64,000 nt of DNA from Enterobacter sp. 638 (GTDB lineage: Bacteria; Pseudomonadota; Gammaproteobacteria; Enterobacterales; Enterobacteriaceae): NCBI RefSeq assembly GCF_000016325.1, contig NC_009436.1:3038001-3102000 (forward strand). The letters run 5' to 3'. The position numbers were made by a program, and so were the translations under genes. The notes beneath the pieces are model-generated. The model ran no database searches. It saw nothing but the letters and a program-made list of their open reading frames with translations, and was not told where the DNA came from. Shown here in pieces: positions 21,120 to 33,622 of the stretch. Each line of letters opens with the position of its first letter. The first letter of the stretch is position 1.

Positions 21120-22961
21120 TCAACGCAACACCATCAGCAGAGCCAGCACCACAACCGCGCCGATACTCATCGATGCGACATACCAGCGCAGATAACCGTT
21201 CTCGCTCAACAGCAGGCCTTTGCCTGCAAAGCGGGAAAGAATCGCCGGGATGTTCATCATTGAGTTCATCGGGTCACGTTTGAGCAGCCATGCAATACCC
21301 AGGAATGGCTTGACGAAAATCTTGTCGTACAGCCAATCGAAGCCCCATGCGTTGTACCACAGGGTACTCAGCAGACGCCCTGGCGCACTGTTGGCAATCG
21401 ACGTCACCAGAGTACGTTTGCCCAGCCACAGCCATGCAGCAATCAGGATGCCCGCAATCGCGACCACACCCGAGGTGATTTCAAGCGTCAGAACGCGGCC
21501 GTGCTCAAGCTCGGTGGTATCTGGCAGTACGCCCTGCAATGGCGGAACAATCATTGCGCCGACGAAAGTAGACAGCACCAGCAGCACAATCAGCGGCAGA
21601 TGGTGGGTAATCCCCTTCCCTGCATGCGCGTGAATTTGTTCTTTGCCGTGGAAGACGATGAAAATCATACGGAAGGTGTACAGAGAGGTCATGAACGCAC
21701 CGACCAGACCTGCCACCATCAGATTGATGTGACCGTTCGCCATAGCACCAGCAAGGATTTCGTCCTTACTGAAGAAGCCCGCCGTAATGATTGGCAACGC
21801 TGACAACGCCGCGCCACCCACCAGGAAGCAGAGATACACCAGCGGAATGGATTTGCGCAGACCGCCCATCTTGAAGATGTTCTGCTCGTGGTGGCAGGCC
21901 AGAATCACCGAGCCAGACGAGAGGAACAGCAGCGCTTTAAAGAACGCGTGCGTCATCAGATGGAAAATCGCCGCATCCCACGCCTGCACACCCAGCGCCA
22001 GGAACATATACCCGATCTGGCTCATGGTGGAGTACGCAAGAACGCGTTTAATGTCGGTCTGAACCAGCGCGGCAAAGCCCGCCATTACCAGCGTGACCGC
22101 ACCCACGATACCGACCAGATGCAGAATTTCCGGCGTCATCAGGAACAGGCCGTGCGTACGGGCAATCAGGTAGACACCTGCAGTTACCATGGTAGCAGCG
22201 TGGATCAGCGCGGAGACTGGCGTTGGACCGGCCATCGCGTCGGCAAGCCAGGTCTGCAACGGCAGCTGCGCGGATTTACCCACAGCACCACCGAGCAGCA
22301 TCAGCGTCGCCCACGTCAGCATGTTGTTACCTGCTTCGAAGTGAGCCGGAGCCAGTTCCACCATTTCGCGGAAGTTCAGCGTGCCCAGTTCGTTGTAAAG
22401 AATGAACAGCGCGAAAGCGAGGAACACGTCACCCACACGGGTCACGACGAACGCTTTCATGGCTGCCGCGCCATTCTTCGGATCGGTGTAATAGAAACCG
22501 ATCAGCAAGTAGGAACAAAGCCCCACGCCTTCCCAGCCGAGATACATCAGCAGCAGGTTATCGCCCAGCACCAGAATAACCATGCTCGCAATGAACAGGT
22601 TGGTGTAGGCGAAGAAGCGGGAGTAACCCTCTTCACCGCGCATATACCAGGAGGCGAACATGTGGATCAGGAAACCGACGCCAGTGACAACCGACAGCAT
22701 GGTCAGTGACAGACCATCCAGGACCAGGTTGAAACCAATGTTGAAATCACCGACCGACATCCAGGTCCACAGCGGGACGCTGAAGGCCTGCTTGCCGTTG
22801 TTAAAGAAGTCAATTCCCGCATACGCAGTGACCAGCGCAGCAAGTCCGATTGAGCCAATGCCCACCGTTGCGGACACGTTTTCCGACCACCGGCCGCGGG
22901 AGAATGCCAGCAGCACAAAGCCAATCAATGGAAAAATAATGGTTAAGGCAAGCATGTTCAT
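21120..22961 (-). CDS. nuoL: NADH-quinone oxidoreductase subunit L
   Basis: Distal antiporter-like proton-pumping subunit, 613 residues and nearly identical to E. coli NuoL. Visible hallmarks are [19 protein letters not shown] (channel glutamate near residue 144), [34 protein letters not shown] (about 226-260), and a C-terminal amphipathic lateral helix before the last membrane segment. The start MNMLAL overlaps the nuoK stop by four bases. Confidence 0.97.
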   Translation of the reverse strand: MNMLALTIIFPLIGFVLLAFSRGRWSENVSATVGIGSIGLAALVTAYAGIDFFNNGKQAFSVPLWTWMSVGDFNIGFNLVLDGLSLTMLSVVTGVGFLIHMFASWYMRGEEGYSRFFAYTNLFIASMVILVLGDNLLLMYLGWEGVGLCSYLLIGFYYTDPKNGAAAMKAFVVTRVGDVFLAFALFILYNELGTLNFREMVELAPAHFEAGNNMLTWATLMLLGGAVGKSAQLPLQTWLADAMAGPTPVSALIHAATMVTAGVYLIARTHGLFLMTPEILHLVGIVGAVTLVMAGFAALVQTDIKRVLAYSTMSQIGYMFLALGVQAWDAAIFHLMTHAFFKALLFLSSGSVILACHHEQNIFKMGGLRKSIPLVYLCFLVGGAALSALPIITAGFFSKDEILAGAMANGHINLMVAGLVGAFMTSLYTFRMIFIVFHGKEQIHAHAGKGITHHLPLIVLLVLSTFVGAMIVPPLQGVLPDTTELEHGRVLTLEITSGVVAIAGILIAAWLWLGKRTLVTSIANSAPGRLLSTLWYNAWGFDWLYDKIFVKPFLGIAWLLKRDPMNSMMNIPAILSRFAGKGLLLSENGYLRWYVASMSIGAVVVLALLMVLR

Positions 22962-23260
22962 CCACGCAACTCACTTACTGAATCGATGTTCAGGTTCTGG
23001 CGGCGACGATGGAGCTGCAGCAACAGCGCCAGGCCAATACTCGCTTCTGCAGCCGCAAGGCTGATCGCGAGAATGTACATAACCTGACCATCAGGCTGAC
23101 CCCAATAGCTACCGGCGACCACAAAGGCCAGCGCGGAAGCATTAATCATGATTTCCAGACCGATCAGCATAAACAGCAGATTGCGGCGGATAACCAGACC
23201 CGTCAGCCCGAGAACGAATAAAATCGCGGCGAGGATCAGTCCATGTGTTAAAGGAATCAT
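22958..23260 (-). CDS. nuoK: NADH-quinone oxidoreductase subunit K
   Basis: A 100-residue, three-helix membrane subunit homologous to MrpC, of standard length. The two buried glutamates used in proton translocation are visible in [12 protein letters not shown] (Glu36) and [15 protein letters not shown] (Glu72). It overlaps nuoJ and nuoL by four bases each, showing translational coupling. Confidence 0.97.
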   Translation of the reverse strand: MIPLTHGLILAAILFVLGLTGLVIRRNLLFMLIGLEIMINASALAFVVAGSYWGQPDGQVMYILAISLAAAEASIGLALLLQLHRRRQNLNIDSVSELRG

Positions 23261-23811
23261 GCGCGCTCCTCCGTTTTTCTTTTCGCGCGATCGTCAGTAC
23301 GGTTGCTCAGCACTTCGCCAGCACGCTCTTCGCGGCCAACGTGGAATGCCACAACCAGACCCGCCAGCAGCAGCATCGATGCCAATTCAACCGCCAGAAC
23401 GTACGGGCCGAACAGCGCAATACCGACTTCTTTAGCGCTGATTGGCGTACCGTCAATACCCTGGTCGTTAACACCCAGAATGGCGTAAACGATAACCACC
23501 AGCATGATGGCCGACAAAATAGCCGGACCAATCCACACCTGCGGTTTCAACCACTGACGTTCCTGTTCGATTTCAGCACCGCCCAGGTTCAGCATCATCA
23601 CGACAAACACGAAGAGAACCATAATGGCACCCGCGTAGACGATGATTTCCAGTGCACCTGCGAAGTGTGCGCCAAGCGCAAAAAACACCCCGGAAATAGC
23701 CAACAGCGAAATGATTAAGTAAAGCAGCGCATGCACCGGGTTGGTGTGCGTGATCACTCGCAGCGTGGCCAGGATGGCGATGAGGCCACAGATATAAAAA
23801 GCGAATTCCAT
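23257..23811 (-). CDS. nuoJ: NADH-quinone oxidoreductase subunit J
   Basis: A five-helix membrane subunit of complex I, 184 residues as in E. coli. The third helix has the conserved [17 protein letters not shown] stretch containing the pi-bulge tyrosine region. The C-terminal tail is charged and cytoplasmic. It lies between nuoI (11-base gap) and nuoK (four-base overlap). Confidence 0.97.
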   Translation of the reverse strand: MEFAFYICGLIAILATLRVITHTNPVHALLYLIISLLAISGVFFALGAHFAGALEIIVYAGAIMVLFVFVVMMLNLGGAEIEQERQWLKPQVWIGPAILSAIMLVVIVYAILGVNDQGIDGTPISAKEVGIALFGPYVLAVELASMLLLAGLVVAFHVGREERAGEVLSNRTDDRAKRKTEERA

Positions 23812-23822
23812 TGCCCTTCTCC

Positions 23823-24365
23823 TTACGGTAACAGGCTCTTGACGTCGATAGGCTTAGCTTCGTTCTCTGCTTCGCCTTTATCTTTGCCGTCGATTGCCAT
23901 ACCCGCCATCCGGTAGAAGTTATATTCCGGGTATTTTCCCGGACCGGAAATCAGCAGATCCTCTTTCTCGTACACCAGGTCCTGGCGCTTGTACTCACCC
24001 ATTTCAAAATCGGGAGTCAGCTGAATCGCCGTGGTTGGGCACGCTTCTTCACACAGACCGCAGAAAATGCAGCGCGAGAAGTTGATGCGGAAAAACTCCG
24101 GGTACCAGCGGCCATCTTTGGTCTCTGCTTTCTGCAGAGAGATACAGCCTACCGGACACGCTACCGCACACAGGTTACAGGCAACGCAACGCTCTTCGCC
24201 GTCCGGATCGCGAGAAAGCACGATACGGCCACGGTAGCGCGGCGGCAGATATACCGGCTCTTCCGGATACATCTGGGTTTCGCGTTTAGCAAACGCGTGT
24301 AGCCCGATCATCCAGATACTGCGGATCTGGGTGCCGGCGCCTACGAGTAATTCTTTCAAGGTCAT
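23823..24365 (-). CDS. nuoI: NADH-quinone oxidoreductase subunit I
   Basis: Ferredoxin-like subunit that carries clusters N6a and N6b between the peripheral arm and NuoB. It has 180 residues as in E. coli. Two classic CxxCxxCxxxCP motifs are visible: [12 protein letters not shown] at about 60-71 and [12 protein letters not shown] at about 99-110. An amphipathic N-terminal helix rests on the membrane. It starts 13 bases after nuoH. Confidence 0.97.
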   Translation of the reverse strand: MTLKELLVGAGTQIRSIWMIGLHAFAKRETQMYPEEPVYLPPRYRGRIVLSRDPDGEERCVACNLCAVACPVGCISLQKAETKDGRWYPEFFRINFSRCIFCGLCEEACPTTAIQLTPDFEMGEYKRQDLVYEKEDLLISGPGKYPEYNFYRMAGMAIDGKDKGEAENEAKPIDVKSLLP

Positions 24366-24378
24366 GATCTATTCGCCC

Positions 24379-25356
24379 CTATTGCGCCTGCCAGAGAATG
24401 ACAGCCGCCGTTACCAACAAGTTGACTAGCGTCAGCGGCAGGCACACTTTCCAGCCGAAGGACATTACCTGGTCATAACGCGGACGCGGTAATGAGGCGC
24501 GAATCAAAATGAACATCATCATGAAGAACGCGGTTTTCAGCGCGAACCAGATGAACGGCGGTAAGAACGGACCGTGCCAGCCACCAAAGAACAGCGTGAC
24601 CATCAGCGCAGAAATGGTGACGATACCGATGTATTCGCCCACGAAGAACAGACCGAATTTCATACCGGAATATTCAATGTGGTAACCGTCGGCCAGTTCC
24701 TGCTCGGCTTCTGGCTGGTCAAATGGGTGACGGTGACACACAGCCACACCCGCGATAGCAAAGGTGACAAAACCAAAGAACTGCGGGATCACGTTCCAGA
24801 TGTCGGCCTGGTTGTTGACGATGTCGGTCATGTTGAATGAACCGGCCTGCGCCACCACGCCCATCAGGGAAAGTCCCAGGAACACTTCGTAGCTCAGCGT
24901 CTGCGCGGAAGCACGCATCGCACCCAGCAGCGAGTATTTGTTGTTACTGGACCAACCGGCGAACAGCACCGCGTAAACCGCCAGGCCAGCCATCATCAGG
25001 AAGAATAAAATCCCGATATTCAGGTCAGCCACAACCCAGGTTGGGCTAACCGGAACGATGGCGAATGCCAGCAGCAACGACGTGAACGCGATCATCGGTG
25101 CAAGGGTAAAGATGACACGGTCCGAGAATTTCGGAATCCAGTCTTCTTTAAAGAACATCTTGATCATGTCCGCGACCAGCTGGAGTGAGCCACCCCAGCC
25201 AACACGGTTCGGTCCGTAACGGTTCTGGAACAGACCGAGCAGACGACGTTCGCCAAAGCTCATGAACGCACCGCAGGTGACAACCACCAGCAGAATGACC
25301 ACCGCCTTGAGAATGCTTAACAGAATGTCGATAAGATCCGGCGTTAACCAACTCAT
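24379..25356 (-). CDS. nuoH: NADH-quinone oxidoreductase subunit H
   Basis: Membrane subunit that forms the quinone tunnel and the junction between the two arms, 325 residues as in E. coli. The loop with acidic residues [22 protein letters not shown] (about 205-225) is fully conserved, as is [19 protein letters not shown] near the N-terminus. Its ATG overlaps the nuoG stop (ATGA). Confidence 0.97.
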   Translation of the reverse strand: MSWLTPDLIDILLSILKAVVILLVVVTCGAFMSFGERRLLGLFQNRYGPNRVGWGGSLQLVADMIKMFFKEDWIPKFSDRVIFTLAPMIAFTSLLLAFAIVPVSPTWVVADLNIGILFFLMMAGLAVYAVLFAGWSSNNKYSLLGAMRASAQTLSYEVFLGLSLMGVVAQAGSFNMTDIVNNQADIWNVIPQFFGFVTFAIAGVAVCHRHPFDQPEAEQELADGYHIEYSGMKFGLFFVGEYIGIVTISALMVTLFFGGWHGPFLPPFIWFALKTAFFMMMFILIRASLPRPRYDQVMSFGWKVCLPLTLVNLLVTAAVILWQAQ

Positions 25357-28079
25357 GCTTGTGCCTCCTGCAGATTATCAAGACGCGCACCCGCCAGGAC
25401 CGGTGCAATACCCGGTAATCCCATCGGCAGACCCACCTGCCCTGCTGTCAGACCTTCGGCGATAATCAGCGGCAAGCTGATTGTCTGGCCTTCGTAGCTA
25501 AAGGAGATTTGGCTGCCCGCGTTTACGCCAAGCTTCGCGGCATCCGCCGGATTGAGTTTGATGTAGGGCTGCGGCATGCGCGTCTGGAACACAGGGGAAC
25601 GCTGGGACATCTCATCGCTACCAAACAGATGGTAGTACGGCGCGATACGCCAGTTGCCTTCCTGAGCCTCAAAGCTTGCCGGAACGGTCGTGTAGTAATC
25701 CAGACCTGTTTCGCTAGCTTCTATCAGACGTACGCCTGGATCGCCGTGGCGCAGAGAACCGCCCACTTCAGACTGGAATTTGTTCCATGCCTGCGGGGAG
25801 TTCCAGCCCGGTGCCCATGCAAATGGAACCTGAGAGCGCGGAGCAGACGGCTGGTTGTTCCCTTCCATTGAGAAGGCAAACATCGTGTCTTTATCCTGCG
25901 GCTGACGCGGTTCATGCACGCTGATATTGGCGCGCATCGCAGTACGGCCACTGTAACGGTGTGGCTCACGGGCCAGTTTCTGACCGCGAATACGGAAGCT
26001 TGCATCTGGTGCAGCTTCTTTAATGCCAGCCAACTGAGGTAGTTTTTCCACAACCGCATCGATAACGTGGTCAAGCTGCGTCCAGTCCACTTCGCGGCTC
26101 TGAACGGTGCTGTGCAGCGAGTGCAGCCAGCGCCAGCTTTCCAGCATCACGATGTTGCTGTCGTAATATGACGGGTCATAAACCTGGAAGAAACGCTGTG
26201 CGCGGCCTTCGTTGTTGATGACCGTACCATCGCTTTCAGCAAAGCTTGCCGCAGACAGCACGAGGTGTGCTTTGTCCATAATCGCCGTACGCTGATGGTC
26301 GATAACCATCACCAGCGGCGCTTTGGAGAGTGCAGCATCAACGCGTGCAGCAGAGGCATGACGATGCAGGTCGTTCTCAAGCACGATGACGCCATCAGCG
26401 GCACCGGTTTCGAGTTCGCTAAGGGCCTCTTCCAGAGAACCGCCGCCGATCATACCCAGACCCATGCTGTTGACCGCGCGAGCAATCATGGTCACGCCAA
26501 CGTCAGCACCACGGCCTTTCAGGGCTTTCGCAACGTTTGCTGCAGCCTGTATCACGTCAGCACTCCCGGCGTTGGTACCGGAAATAATCAGTGGTTTCTT
26601 CGCACCCGCCAGCGCCTGCACGATCACGTCGATCTTGTTCTGCAAATCGCGATCCAGACCGTCAACGGCCGGCGCGCTGTTATCCAACGCATGTGCGATT
26701 GCAAAGCCAAGACGCGCCTGATCTTCAACCGGCGCGCGATAGGTCCACGCAGCGATATCGTCAAGACGCGTGCTGTCGACGTTGGTGACAAACAGCGGAT
26801 GTTTCGCGCGCTGGCCGATGTTCATGATCGCAGCAATCTGCCAGTCAGCCACTTTCTGGGCTGCTGCCATTTCACGTGCTTTACCTTTCACTGCCTGACG
26901 AACCGCTAAAGCAACGCGCGCGCCCGTTTGCGTCAGATCTTCACCCAGCACCAGCACGGCATCGTAGGATTCGATTTCGCGCAGCGCAGGGGTACGAATA
27001 CCGCCTTCACGTAGGACTTTTAGCACCAGTTGCAGACGTTCTTGCTCACCGTTAGCAATGCCGGTGTAGAAGTTTTCTGCACCCACCAGCTCACGCAGCG
27101 CAAAGTTACTTTCAACGCTGGCACGTGGAGAACCGATACCGATCACTTTCTTAGACTGACGCAGAATGTCTGCCGCGCCCTGCATTGCCTGTTCGGCGTT
27201 CAGGGTGATCACATCGTCGCCACGGCGTTGAACCGGCTGACGTGGACGGTCTTTCAGGTTCACATAGCCATAGCCGAAACGACCACGGTCGCACAGGAAG
27301 TAGTGGTTAACGGTACCGTTGTAACGGTTTTCGATACGACGCAGTTCACCGTAACGCTCGCCCGGGCTGGTGTTACAGCCAAGGGAACATTGCTGGCAGA
27401 TGCTTGGTGCAAACTGCATGTCCCACTTACGGTTGTAGCGCTCGGAGTGTGTTTTATCAGTGAACACGCCGGTCGGGCAGATTTCTACCAGGTTACCGGA
27501 GAATTCGCTTTCAAGCGTACCGTCTTCCGGACGACCAAAATAGACGTTGTCATGTGCGCCATAGACGCCCAGATCTTCGCCATCTGCGTAATCTTTGTAG
27601 TAACGCACGCAGCGGTAACAGGCGATACAGCGGTTCATTTCGTGAGAGATGAACGGCCCCAAATCCTGATTACGGTGGGTACGTTTGGTAAAACGATAGC
27701 GACGGAAACTATGACCCGTCATCACGGTCATATCCTGAAGGTGGCAGTTACCGCCCTCTTCGCAGACCGGACAGTCGTGCGGGTGGTTGGTCATTAACCA
27801 TTCCACCACGCTTTCACGGAACTGTTTCGCTTCTGCGTCGTCGATAGAAATAAAGGTGCCTTCGGTTGCTGGTGTCATACAGGACATCACCAGGCGACCA
27901 CGCGTGTCTTCCGCGTTTTGATATTGCTTCACCGCACACTGGCGGCAAGCACCGACGCTTCCCAGCGCCGGATGCCAGCAAAAATACGGAATATCAAGGC
28001 CAAGAGACAGACAAGCTTCTAGCAGGTTGTCCGCCCCGTTGACTTCGTATTCTTTGCCGTCTACATGAATCGTAGCCAT
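25353..28079 (-). CDS. nuoG: NADH-quinone oxidoreductase subunit G
   Basis: Largest peripheral-arm subunit, 908 residues as in E. coli. The N-terminal 2Fe-2S ferredoxin domain includes Cys34, Cys45 and Cys48. The HxxxCxxC-type N5 site follows ([14 protein letters not shown]), then 4Fe-4S motifs ([11 protein letters not shown] and the extra N7 site CQQCSLGC), and then a molybdopterin-oxidoreductase-like body. The start is [10 protein letters not shown] at 28077-28079; two in-frame upstream codons are not in the family. Confidence 0.97.
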   Translation of the reverse strand: MATIHVDGKEYEVNGADNLLEACLSLGLDIPYFCWHPALGSVGACRQCAVKQYQNAEDTRGRLVMSCMTPATEGTFISIDDAEAKQFRESVVEWLMTNHPHDCPVCEEGGNCHLQDMTVMTGHSFRRYRFTKRTHRNQDLGPFISHEMNRCIACYRCVRYYKDYADGEDLGVYGAHDNVYFGRPEDGTLESEFSGNLVEICPTGVFTDKTHSERYNRKWDMQFAPSICQQCSLGCNTSPGERYGELRRIENRYNGTVNHYFLCDRGRFGYGYVNLKDRPRQPVQRRGDDVITLNAEQAMQGAADILRQSKKVIGIGSPRASVESNFALRELVGAENFYTGIANGEQERLQLVLKVLREGGIRTPALREIESYDAVLVLGEDLTQTGARVALAVRQAVKGKAREMAAAQKVADWQIAAIMNIGQRAKHPLFVTNVDSTRLDDIAAWTYRAPVEDQARLGFAIAHALDNSAPAVDGLDRDLQNKIDVIVQALAGAKKPLIISGTNAGSADVIQAAANVAKALKGRGADVGVTMIARAVNSMGLGMIGGGSLEEALSELETGAADGVIVLENDLHRHASAARVDAALSKAPLVMVIDHQRTAIMDKAHLVLSAASFAESDGTVINNEGRAQRFFQVYDPSYYDSNIVMLESWRWLHSLHSTVQSREVDWTQLDHVIDAVVEKLPQLAGIKEAAPDASFRIRGQKLAREPHRYSGRTAMRANISVHEPRQPQDKDTMFAFSMEGNNQPSAPRSQVPFAWAPGWNSPQAWNKFQSEVGGSLRHGDPGVRLIEASETGLDYYTTVPASFEAQEGNWRIAPYYHLFGSDEMSQRSPVFQTRMPQPYIKLNPADAAKLGVNAGSQISFSYEGQTISLPLIIAEGLTAGQVGLPMGLPGIAPVLAGARLDNLQEAQA

Positions 28080-28135
28080 TAGCATGCTTCCAGTTGGCTC
28101 GAATAAATCCGAGCGTTAATCAAAATTCAATATCG

Positions 28136-29473
28136 CTACCAGCGCGCTTTTAGCAGGTTCGGCTGAATCCCGTTTATTGCATGGGTATTGCTGAACTGCT
28201 GCTTGATGCCTGCTTCGAATTCTTCGCGGAAATATTTAATCGCGCTTTGCAGAGGCTCAACGGCGCCAGGTGCGTGGGCACAGAAGGTTTTGCCCGGACC
28301 AAGGAATCGACACAGTTGCTCAAGTGTCTCGATATCACCAGGCTGGCCTTCGCCACGCTCAAGAGCACGCAGGATCTTCACGCTCCACGGCAAGCCATCG
28401 CGGCAAGGTGTACACCAGCCACAAGACTCGCGAGCGAAGAATTCTTCCAGGTTGCGGACCAACGGCACCATCCCAATTTCATGGTCAACGGCCATCGCCA
28501 GCGCAGTACCCAGACGGCTACCCGCTTTACCAATGCTTTCAAATTCCATTGGCAGGTCAAGATGTGCTTCGGTCAGGAAGTCTGTACCTGCGCCGCCCGG
28601 CTGCCAGGCTTTGAACTTGAGTCCATCGCGCATACCGCCAGCGTAGTCTTCAAGGATTTCGCGCGCGGTGGTACCGAACGGTAATTCCCAAAGACCTGGA
28701 TTTTTGACGCGACCAGAGAAGCCCATCAGCTTTGTGCCAGCGTCTTTACTGGTAGAGATGTTTTGATACCACTCCACGCCGTTAGCAAGAATAGCCGGGA
28801 CGTTACACAGGGTTTCGACGTTGTTCACACAGGTCGGTTTACCCCACACGCCGGAACTTGCCGGGAACGGTGGCTTGGAGCGTGGATTCGCACGGCGGCC
28901 TTCAAGGGAGTTAATCAGCGCGGTTTCTTCACCGCAGATATAACGGCCTGCCCCGGTGTGCACGAACAGTTCGAAGTCAAAACCGGTGCCGAGGATATTT
29001 TTGCCAAGCAGACCCGCTTCGGTAGCTTCGGCAATCGCACGACGCAGGTTTTCTGCCGCTTCGATGTACTCACCGCGCAGGAAGATGTAGCCACGGTAAG
29101 CTTTCAGTGCAAACGCGGAGATCAGCATACCTTCCACCAGCAGGTGTGGCAGTTGTTCCATCAGCAGGCGGTCTTTATAGGTGCCGGGTTCCATTTCATC
29201 GGCGTTACACAGCAGGTAACGGATGTTCATGGATTCGTCTTTCGGCATCAGACTCCACTTAAGACCCGTGGAAAAGCCCGCGCCGCCACGCCCTTTCAGG
29301 CCAGCGTCTTTCACCGCATTCACGATTTCATCCGGCGCCATGCCAGCAAGGGCTTTGCGAGCACCTTCGTAACCGTTTTTGCTTTGATATTCATCGAGCC
29401 ATACCGGCTGTTTGTCATCGCGCAGACGCCAGGTCAGCGGATGAGTTTCAGCAGTACGAATTACCGTTTTCAT
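28136..29473 (-). CDS. nuoF: NADH-quinone oxidoreductase subunit F (NADH/FMN)
   Basis: NADH-oxidising FMN subunit, 445 residues as in E. coli. The NADH/FMN loop [13 protein letters not shown] is at about 62-74. The N3 cluster motif [12 protein letters not shown] lies near 350, with a further cysteine in KTFCAHAPG near 398. Its ATG overlaps nuoE, and 56 bases separate it from nuoG. Confidence 0.97.
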   Translation of the reverse strand: MKTVIRTAETHPLTWRLRDDKQPVWLDEYQSKNGYEGARKALAGMAPDEIVNAVKDAGLKGRGGAGFSTGLKWSLMPKDESMNIRYLLCNADEMEPGTYKDRLLMEQLPHLLVEGMLISAFALKAYRGYIFLRGEYIEAAENLRRAIAEATEAGLLGKNILGTGFDFELFVHTGAGRYICGEETALINSLEGRRANPRSKPPFPASSGVWGKPTCVNNVETLCNVPAILANGVEWYQNISTSKDAGTKLMGFSGRVKNPGLWELPFGTTAREILEDYAGGMRDGLKFKAWQPGGAGTDFLTEAHLDLPMEFESIGKAGSRLGTALAMAVDHEIGMVPLVRNLEEFFARESCGWCTPCRDGLPWSVKILRALERGEGQPGDIETLEQLCRFLGPGKTFCAHAPGAVEPLQSAIKYFREEFEAGIKQQFSNTHAINGIQPNLLKARW

Positions 29474-29970
29474 TTGTACTGCTCCAGCAGGTCAGGAATC
29501 GCTTCCGGCGTCAGATGGCTGTGAGTGTCCTCATCAATCATCATGCTCGGCCCCTTGTCGCAGTTACCCAGGCAGCAGGTCGGCAGCAGGGTAAAACGAC
29601 CGTCGAACGTCGTTTGTCCTGGCTTGATATCGAGTTTTTTCTCGAGCGCGGCCTGAATTCCCTGATAACCCGTAATATGGCAGACCACGCTGTCGCAGTA
29701 GCGGATCACGTGACGGCCAACCGGCTGGCGGAAGATTTGGCTGTAGAACGTAGCCACCCCTTCCACATCACTTGCCGGAATGCCGAGCACTTCAGCGATC
29801 GCATAAATCGCGCCATCTGGCACCCAACCGCGCTGTTTCTGAACGATTTTCAGCGCTTCAATGGACGCCGCACGCGGGTCTTCGTAGTGGTGCATCTCGT
29901 GCTCAATCGCCGCACGTTCTGCCGCACTCAGCTCAAAAGCCTCGGTTTGTGGTTGTTGATTCTCGTGCAT
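29470..29970 (-). CDS. nuoE: NADH-quinone oxidoreductase subunit E
   Basis: Thioredoxin-fold 2Fe-2S (cluster N1a) subunit, 166 residues as in E. coli. Cluster cysteines are in CDSVVC (about 92-97) and [11 protein letters not shown] (about 132-142). It pairs with NuoF in the NADH dehydrogenase module. It lies two bases after nuoC and overlaps nuoF. Confidence 0.97.
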   Translation of the reverse strand: MHENQQPQTEAFELSAAERAAIEHEMHHYEDPRAASIEALKIVQKQRGWVPDGAIYAIAEVLGIPASDVEGVATFYSQIFRQPVGRHVIRYCDSVVCHITGYQGIQAALEKKLDIKPGQTTFDGRFTLLPTCCLGNCDKGPSMMIDEDTHSHLTPEAIPDLLEQYK

Positions 29971-29972
29971 AA

Positions 29973-31772
29973 TTAGCGGTCCACATCTGACATAACAAAA
30001 TCGATACTACCCAGATGGACGATCAAGTCGGACACCAGGCTGCCGCGTACCGCCACCGGAATTTGCTGCAAATGCGCAAAGCTCGGGGTACGAATACGAG
30101 TACGGTAGCTCATGGTGCTGCCATCGCTGGTCAGGTAATAACTGTTGATACCCTTGGTCGCCTCAATCATCTGGAAGGATTCGTTGGCCGGCATAACCGG
30201 ACCCCACGAAACTTGCAGGAAGTGGGTGATCAGGGTTTCGATATGTTGCAGCGTACGCTCTTTCGGTGGCGGCGTAGTCAGCGGGTGATCCGCCTTGAAC
30301 GGGCCTTCCGGCATGTTGTTGAGACACTGCTCAAGAATGCGCAAGCTTTGGCGCAGCTCTTCCACTTTCAGCATCACGCGGGTGTAGCAGTCAGAAACAC
30401 CGCCGCCAACCGGGACTTCAAAGTCGAAGTTTTCATAGCCTGAGTATGGACGCGCTTTTCGCACGTCGAAATCAATCCCTGTCGCACGCAGCGCAGCACC
30501 GGTACAACCCCAATCCAGGGCTTCTTTTGCACCGTAGGCAGCAACACCCTTAGAACGGGCAATCAGAATGGTGTTACGCAGCGCGGCTTTCTCGTAAGAG
30601 TCCAGACGCTTTGGCATCCAGTCGAGGAAATCACGCAGCAGCTTATCCCAGCCGCGCGGCAGATCGTGTGCAACACCGCCGATACGGAACCAGGCCGGGT
30701 GCATACGGAAACCGGTAATGGCTTCGACGACATCGTAGATTTTTTGACGGTCAGTAAAGGCGAAGAAGACCGGCGTCATCGCACCGACGTCCTGAATGAA
30801 CGTAGAGATATACAACAAGTGGCTGTTGATGCGGAACAGTTCGGAGAGCATGACACGAATGACGTTCACGCGATCCGGAACGGTAATACCCGCCAGTTTC
30901 TCAACCGCCAGCACGTAAGGCATTTCGTTCACGCAGCCGCCGAGGTATTCGATACGGTCGGTGTACGGAATGTAACTGTGCCAGGACTGACGCTCACCCA
31001 TCTTCTCAGCACCACGGTGGTGATAGCCGATATCAGGAACGCAGTCGACAATCTCTTCGCCATCAAGCTGAAGGATAATACGGAATGCACCGTGTGAAGA
31101 TGGGTGGTTTGGACCGAGGTTGAGGAACATGAAATCCTCGTTTTCGGTGCTGCGCTTCATGCCCCAGTCTTCAGGCTTGAACGTCAGTGCTTCCATCTCC
31201 AGATCCTGTTTGGCTTTGGTGAGCTCAAACGGATCGAATTCGGTCGCACGCGCCGGATAATCTTTACGCAGCGGGTGGCCGGTCCACGTTGGCGGCATCA
31301 GAAGACGCGTCAGATGCGGGTGACCGTCGAAGGTCATACCAAACATTTCCCAGGTTTCACGCTCATACCAGTTAGCGTTCGGGAAAAGTTTTGTGAACGT
31401 TGGCAAGCGCATGTCGTTTTCAGACAATGCCACCTTGAGCATGATATCCCGATTGCGGTCTATTGAGATCAGGTGGTAGAAAACGGAAAAATCCGCCGCG
31501 GGTAAACCGTGACGGTGCGTGCGTAAGCGCTCATCCATGCCGTGGAGGTCAAACAGCATGACGTAAGGTTTTGGCAGTTTCTTTAAGAAATCGCCCACTT
31601 CCAGTAATTGTTCACGCTTAACCCAAACGACGGGTACCCCGGTGCGGGTGGCCTGAACAGTAAAGGCATCCGGCCCAAAACGGTTGCGCAGTTCGCCGAT
31701 GACCGGGTCATCCAGATGGTCCCGGGTAAGGCAAGCGGCTTGCGCGGTTAAGTCGGTCATATTGTTCACCAT
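29973..31772 (-). CDS. nuoC: NADH-quinone oxidoreductase fused subunit C/D
   Basis: Fused NuoC-NuoD connecting subunit; the fusion is typical of enterobacteria. The NuoC part covers about residues 1-190 and the NuoD (hydrogenase large-subunit-like, quinone site) part about 210-599. The motif [16 protein letters not shown] starts the D part and ends with FVMSDVDR. I chose MVNNMTDL at 31770-31772 (599 aa) because E. coli starts there or four codons later; neither has a strong ribosome site. An in-frame ATG at 31800-31802 would add ten unaligned residues. Confidence 0.94.
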   Translation of the reverse strand: MVNNMTDLTAQAACLTRDHLDDPVIGELRNRFGPDAFTVQATRTGVPVVWVKREQLLEVGDFLKKLPKPYVMLFDLHGMDERLRTHRHGLPAADFSVFYHLISIDRNRDIMLKVALSENDMRLPTFTKLFPNANWYERETWEMFGMTFDGHPHLTRLLMPPTWTGHPLRKDYPARATEFDPFELTKAKQDLEMEALTFKPEDWGMKRSTENEDFMFLNLGPNHPSSHGAFRIILQLDGEEIVDCVPDIGYHHRGAEKMGERQSWHSYIPYTDRIEYLGGCVNEMPYVLAVEKLAGITVPDRVNVIRVMLSELFRINSHLLYISTFIQDVGAMTPVFFAFTDRQKIYDVVEAITGFRMHPAWFRIGGVAHDLPRGWDKLLRDFLDWMPKRLDSYEKAALRNTILIARSKGVAAYGAKEALDWGCTGAALRATGIDFDVRKARPYSGYENFDFEVPVGGGVSDCYTRVMLKVEELRQSLRILEQCLNNMPEGPFKADHPLTTPPPKERTLQHIETLITHFLQVSWGPVMPANESFQMIEATKGINSYYLTSDGSTMSYRTRIRTPSFAHLQQIPVAVRGSLVSDLIVHLGSIDFVMSDVDR

Positions 31773-31804
31773 TGCAAATGGTCCGTGGTGACTGTCGGGC
31801 ATGG

Positions 31805-31835
31805 CTTCGCGCTATTTGTATAGTGATATGCGAAG
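31805..31835 (-). other. Hairpin between nuoB and nuoC
   Basis: Inverted repeat CTTCGC/GCGAAG enclosing an inner CTAT/ATAG in the 90-bp nuoB-nuoC gap. It may be an mRNA processing or stability element, and there is no terminator-like T run. If translation began at 31802 it would sit just before that start. Confidence 0.4.
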
Positions 31836-31862
31836 GGTTTCTCCACTGCCCGCAGGCGTAAA

Positions 31863-32537
31863 TTAAATTTCGTCAGGCGTACGCAGGTTAGTCACTGCAA
31901 TACGTTCGCCGCGTTTACGCTCGCGCTCTGATTGCATATTGGCGCGATACACGCCCTGATCGCCAACCACCCAGGAAAGCGGACGGCGCTCTTTGCCGAT
32001 CGAATCCTGCAGCAGCATCAGTGCCTGCATGTAAGCTTCCGGACGTGGCGGACAGCCAGGAATGTAAACATCCACTGGGATAAACTTATCGACGCCCTGT
32101 ACGACGGAATAAATGTCGTACATACCACCGGAGTTTGCACATGCACCCATGGAAATGACCCATTTCGGCTCGAGCATTTGATCGTAAAGACGCTGAATAA
32201 CTGGCGCCATTTTAGTGAAGCAGGTTCCCGCAACCACCATCAGGTCAGCCTGACGTGGTGACGCACGCAGTACCTCGGCACCAAAACGCGCAACGTCATG
32301 CACCGCAGTGAATGACGTCACCATTTCAACGTAGCAGCAAGAAAGACCAAAGTTGTATGGCCAGATTGAGTTCTTACGACCCCAGTTGACCATATCGTGC
32401 ATGGCATGTTCGAGCTTGCCCATGTACACGCTTTTGTTGATTTCTTGCTCCAGGGGGTCGGTTACGATCTCCTGTTTTTGCAGGGGGTAACGGTCATTCT
32501 CACCGTTAGGATCTATGCGGGTGAGCGTATAATCCAT
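31863..32537 (-). CDS. nuoB: NADH-quinone oxidoreductase subunit B
   Basis: Subunit carrying the terminal N2 4Fe-4S cluster next to the quinone site, 224 residues. Ligand cysteines are visible in GLSCCYVEM (about 67-68), VAGTCFTK and PGCPPRP. Compared with my recollection of E. coli NuoB (220 aa) there are four extra residues (EHAM) after MGKL at about residue 42. I recall the same longer form in other Enterobacter and Klebsiella proteins. It starts 15 bases after nuoA. Confidence 0.97.
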   Translation of the reverse strand: MDYTLTRIDPNGENDRYPLQKQEIVTDPLEQEINKSVYMGKLEHAMHDMVNWGRKNSIWPYNFGLSCCYVEMVTSFTAVHDVARFGAEVLRASPRQADLMVVAGTCFTKMAPVIQRLYDQMLEPKWVISMGACANSGGMYDIYSVVQGVDKFIPVDVYIPGCPPRPEAYMQALMLLQDSIGKERRPLSWVVGDQGVYRANMQSERERKRGERIAVTNLRTPDEI

Positions 32538-32552
32538 CTTATTGCCTCGCTG

Positions 32553-32993
32553 TTACTGCTGACGATTAGAGTTACTGTTTTCCGGGTTAACCAGTTCACG
32601 GCGTGAACGCGTAGGTGTCCAGTCCAGAGCGCCGATGCGCACCAGATAAACCAGACCGGCCAGTAGCACTAAAATGAAAATTGCGGCTTCGACAAAGCCC
32701 ACCCATCCGCTTTCACGAATTGAGGTTGACCATGCGAACAGGTAGAGCGCTTCAACGTCGAAGATGACGAAGAACATGGCCACCAAATAGAACTTGGCGG
32801 ACAGGCGTAAGCGTGCAGTACCTACCGAATCGATACCCGATTCAAATGGGGTGTTTTTGTGCCTTGCGCGGGCGCGACCGCCCAGGAACCAGCCGCCGAT
32901 TAACATCAGGCAGCACAGACCTATGGCAACAATAAGAAAGATTGCGAATGCCCAGTGATGAGCGACGACTTCTGTGGATGTTGACATACTCAT
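32553..32993 (-). CDS. nuoA: NADH-quinone oxidoreductase subunit A
   Basis: First gene of the nuo operon, a three-helix membrane subunit of 146 residues (E. coli 147). The conserved [15 protein letters not shown] loop and the [14 protein letters not shown] helix, with acidic residues near the quinone channel, are present. The start is MSMSTSTE at 32991-32993. A long leader region lies upstream toward lrhA. Confidence 0.97.
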   Translation of the reverse strand: MSMSTSTEVVAHHWAFAIFLIVAIGLCCLMLIGGWFLGGRARARHKNTPFESGIDSVGTARLRLSAKFYLVAMFFVIFDVEALYLFAWSTSIRESGWVGFVEAAIFILVLLAGLVYLVRIGALDWTPTRSRRELVNPENSNSNRQQ

Positions 32994-33540
32994 TGCTTAC
33001 TCATCAAAAGTGATACCTTTAGCTCTGCTCTTACTGGCAGATGGACATCACATCGATTCATGGGGAGGAATAAATAACCTTACATCGACTGCCAGAAATG
33101 AGACATAGACAGCAAAATGATGTGGTTTTTTACTCCTTTCTATAACCTTTTGTCAACTTTAACAAAGGTTTCTTCACATTAAATCACACGGATCAATTCT
33201 CATTAACATTTCATGCCCTTTAACCCTGGTGGGTGGATGACTTTACGTCAACTGCAGGCTGTTGAATCGTGTCCGTTTTGCAGTAAAAGTAATATTACCC
33301 TCCTATTTTGACAGGATTTGCCGCTGATTCCTCCCCCCAAAGAGGAGTATTTTCTTGATCTGAGACACGCTTTTGTTAATCCAACCAAAAAAACAGCAAC
33401 ATTTTTACTGTTTTTTTAACATTGACGGCTAAAGCAAAATTTCAAAATCAAAATGCCCACAAATCCACCAAAATTAATTATCCAGATGAAAATAAACAGG
33501 TATTTTTAAAAGGCATAATAATAATAGTGATATTATTGTC
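32994..33540 (-). promoter_or_regulatory. nuo operon promoter and leader region
   Basis: About 550 AT-rich bases without a convincing gene lie upstream of nuoA. On the minus strand a perfect TTGACA (33151-33156) is followed after 18 bases by TAAAAA (33127-33132), a candidate promoter about 140 bases before the nuoA start. In E. coli the nuo promoter region is long and bound by ArcA, NarL, Fis and IHF. I cannot place those sites with confidence here. Nothing else is recognised. Confidence 0.45.
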
Positions 33541-33587
33541 AAAAAAAACCACTCCGCGAGAATTGCTGGCGAGTGGCCTTTTTTTAC
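33541..33587. terminator. Bidirectional terminator downstream of lrhA
   Basis: Eight A residues precede a stem of CCACTC(C)GC paired with GCGAGTGG around an 11-base loop, followed by CC and seven T residues. On the minus strand it ends the lrhA transcript and insulates nuo from it. A small perfect repeat ACAATT-ACA-AATTGT follows at 33586-33600. Confidence 0.85.
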
Positions 33588-33622
33588 AATTACAAATTGT
33601 TACGAGGATTTTAGGATATAGA

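Noticed and set aside
27030..27797. A 255-codon plus-strand open frame opposite nuoG
   Set aside because: Shadow of the conserved iron-sulfur part of NuoG, with no start signal or homology.
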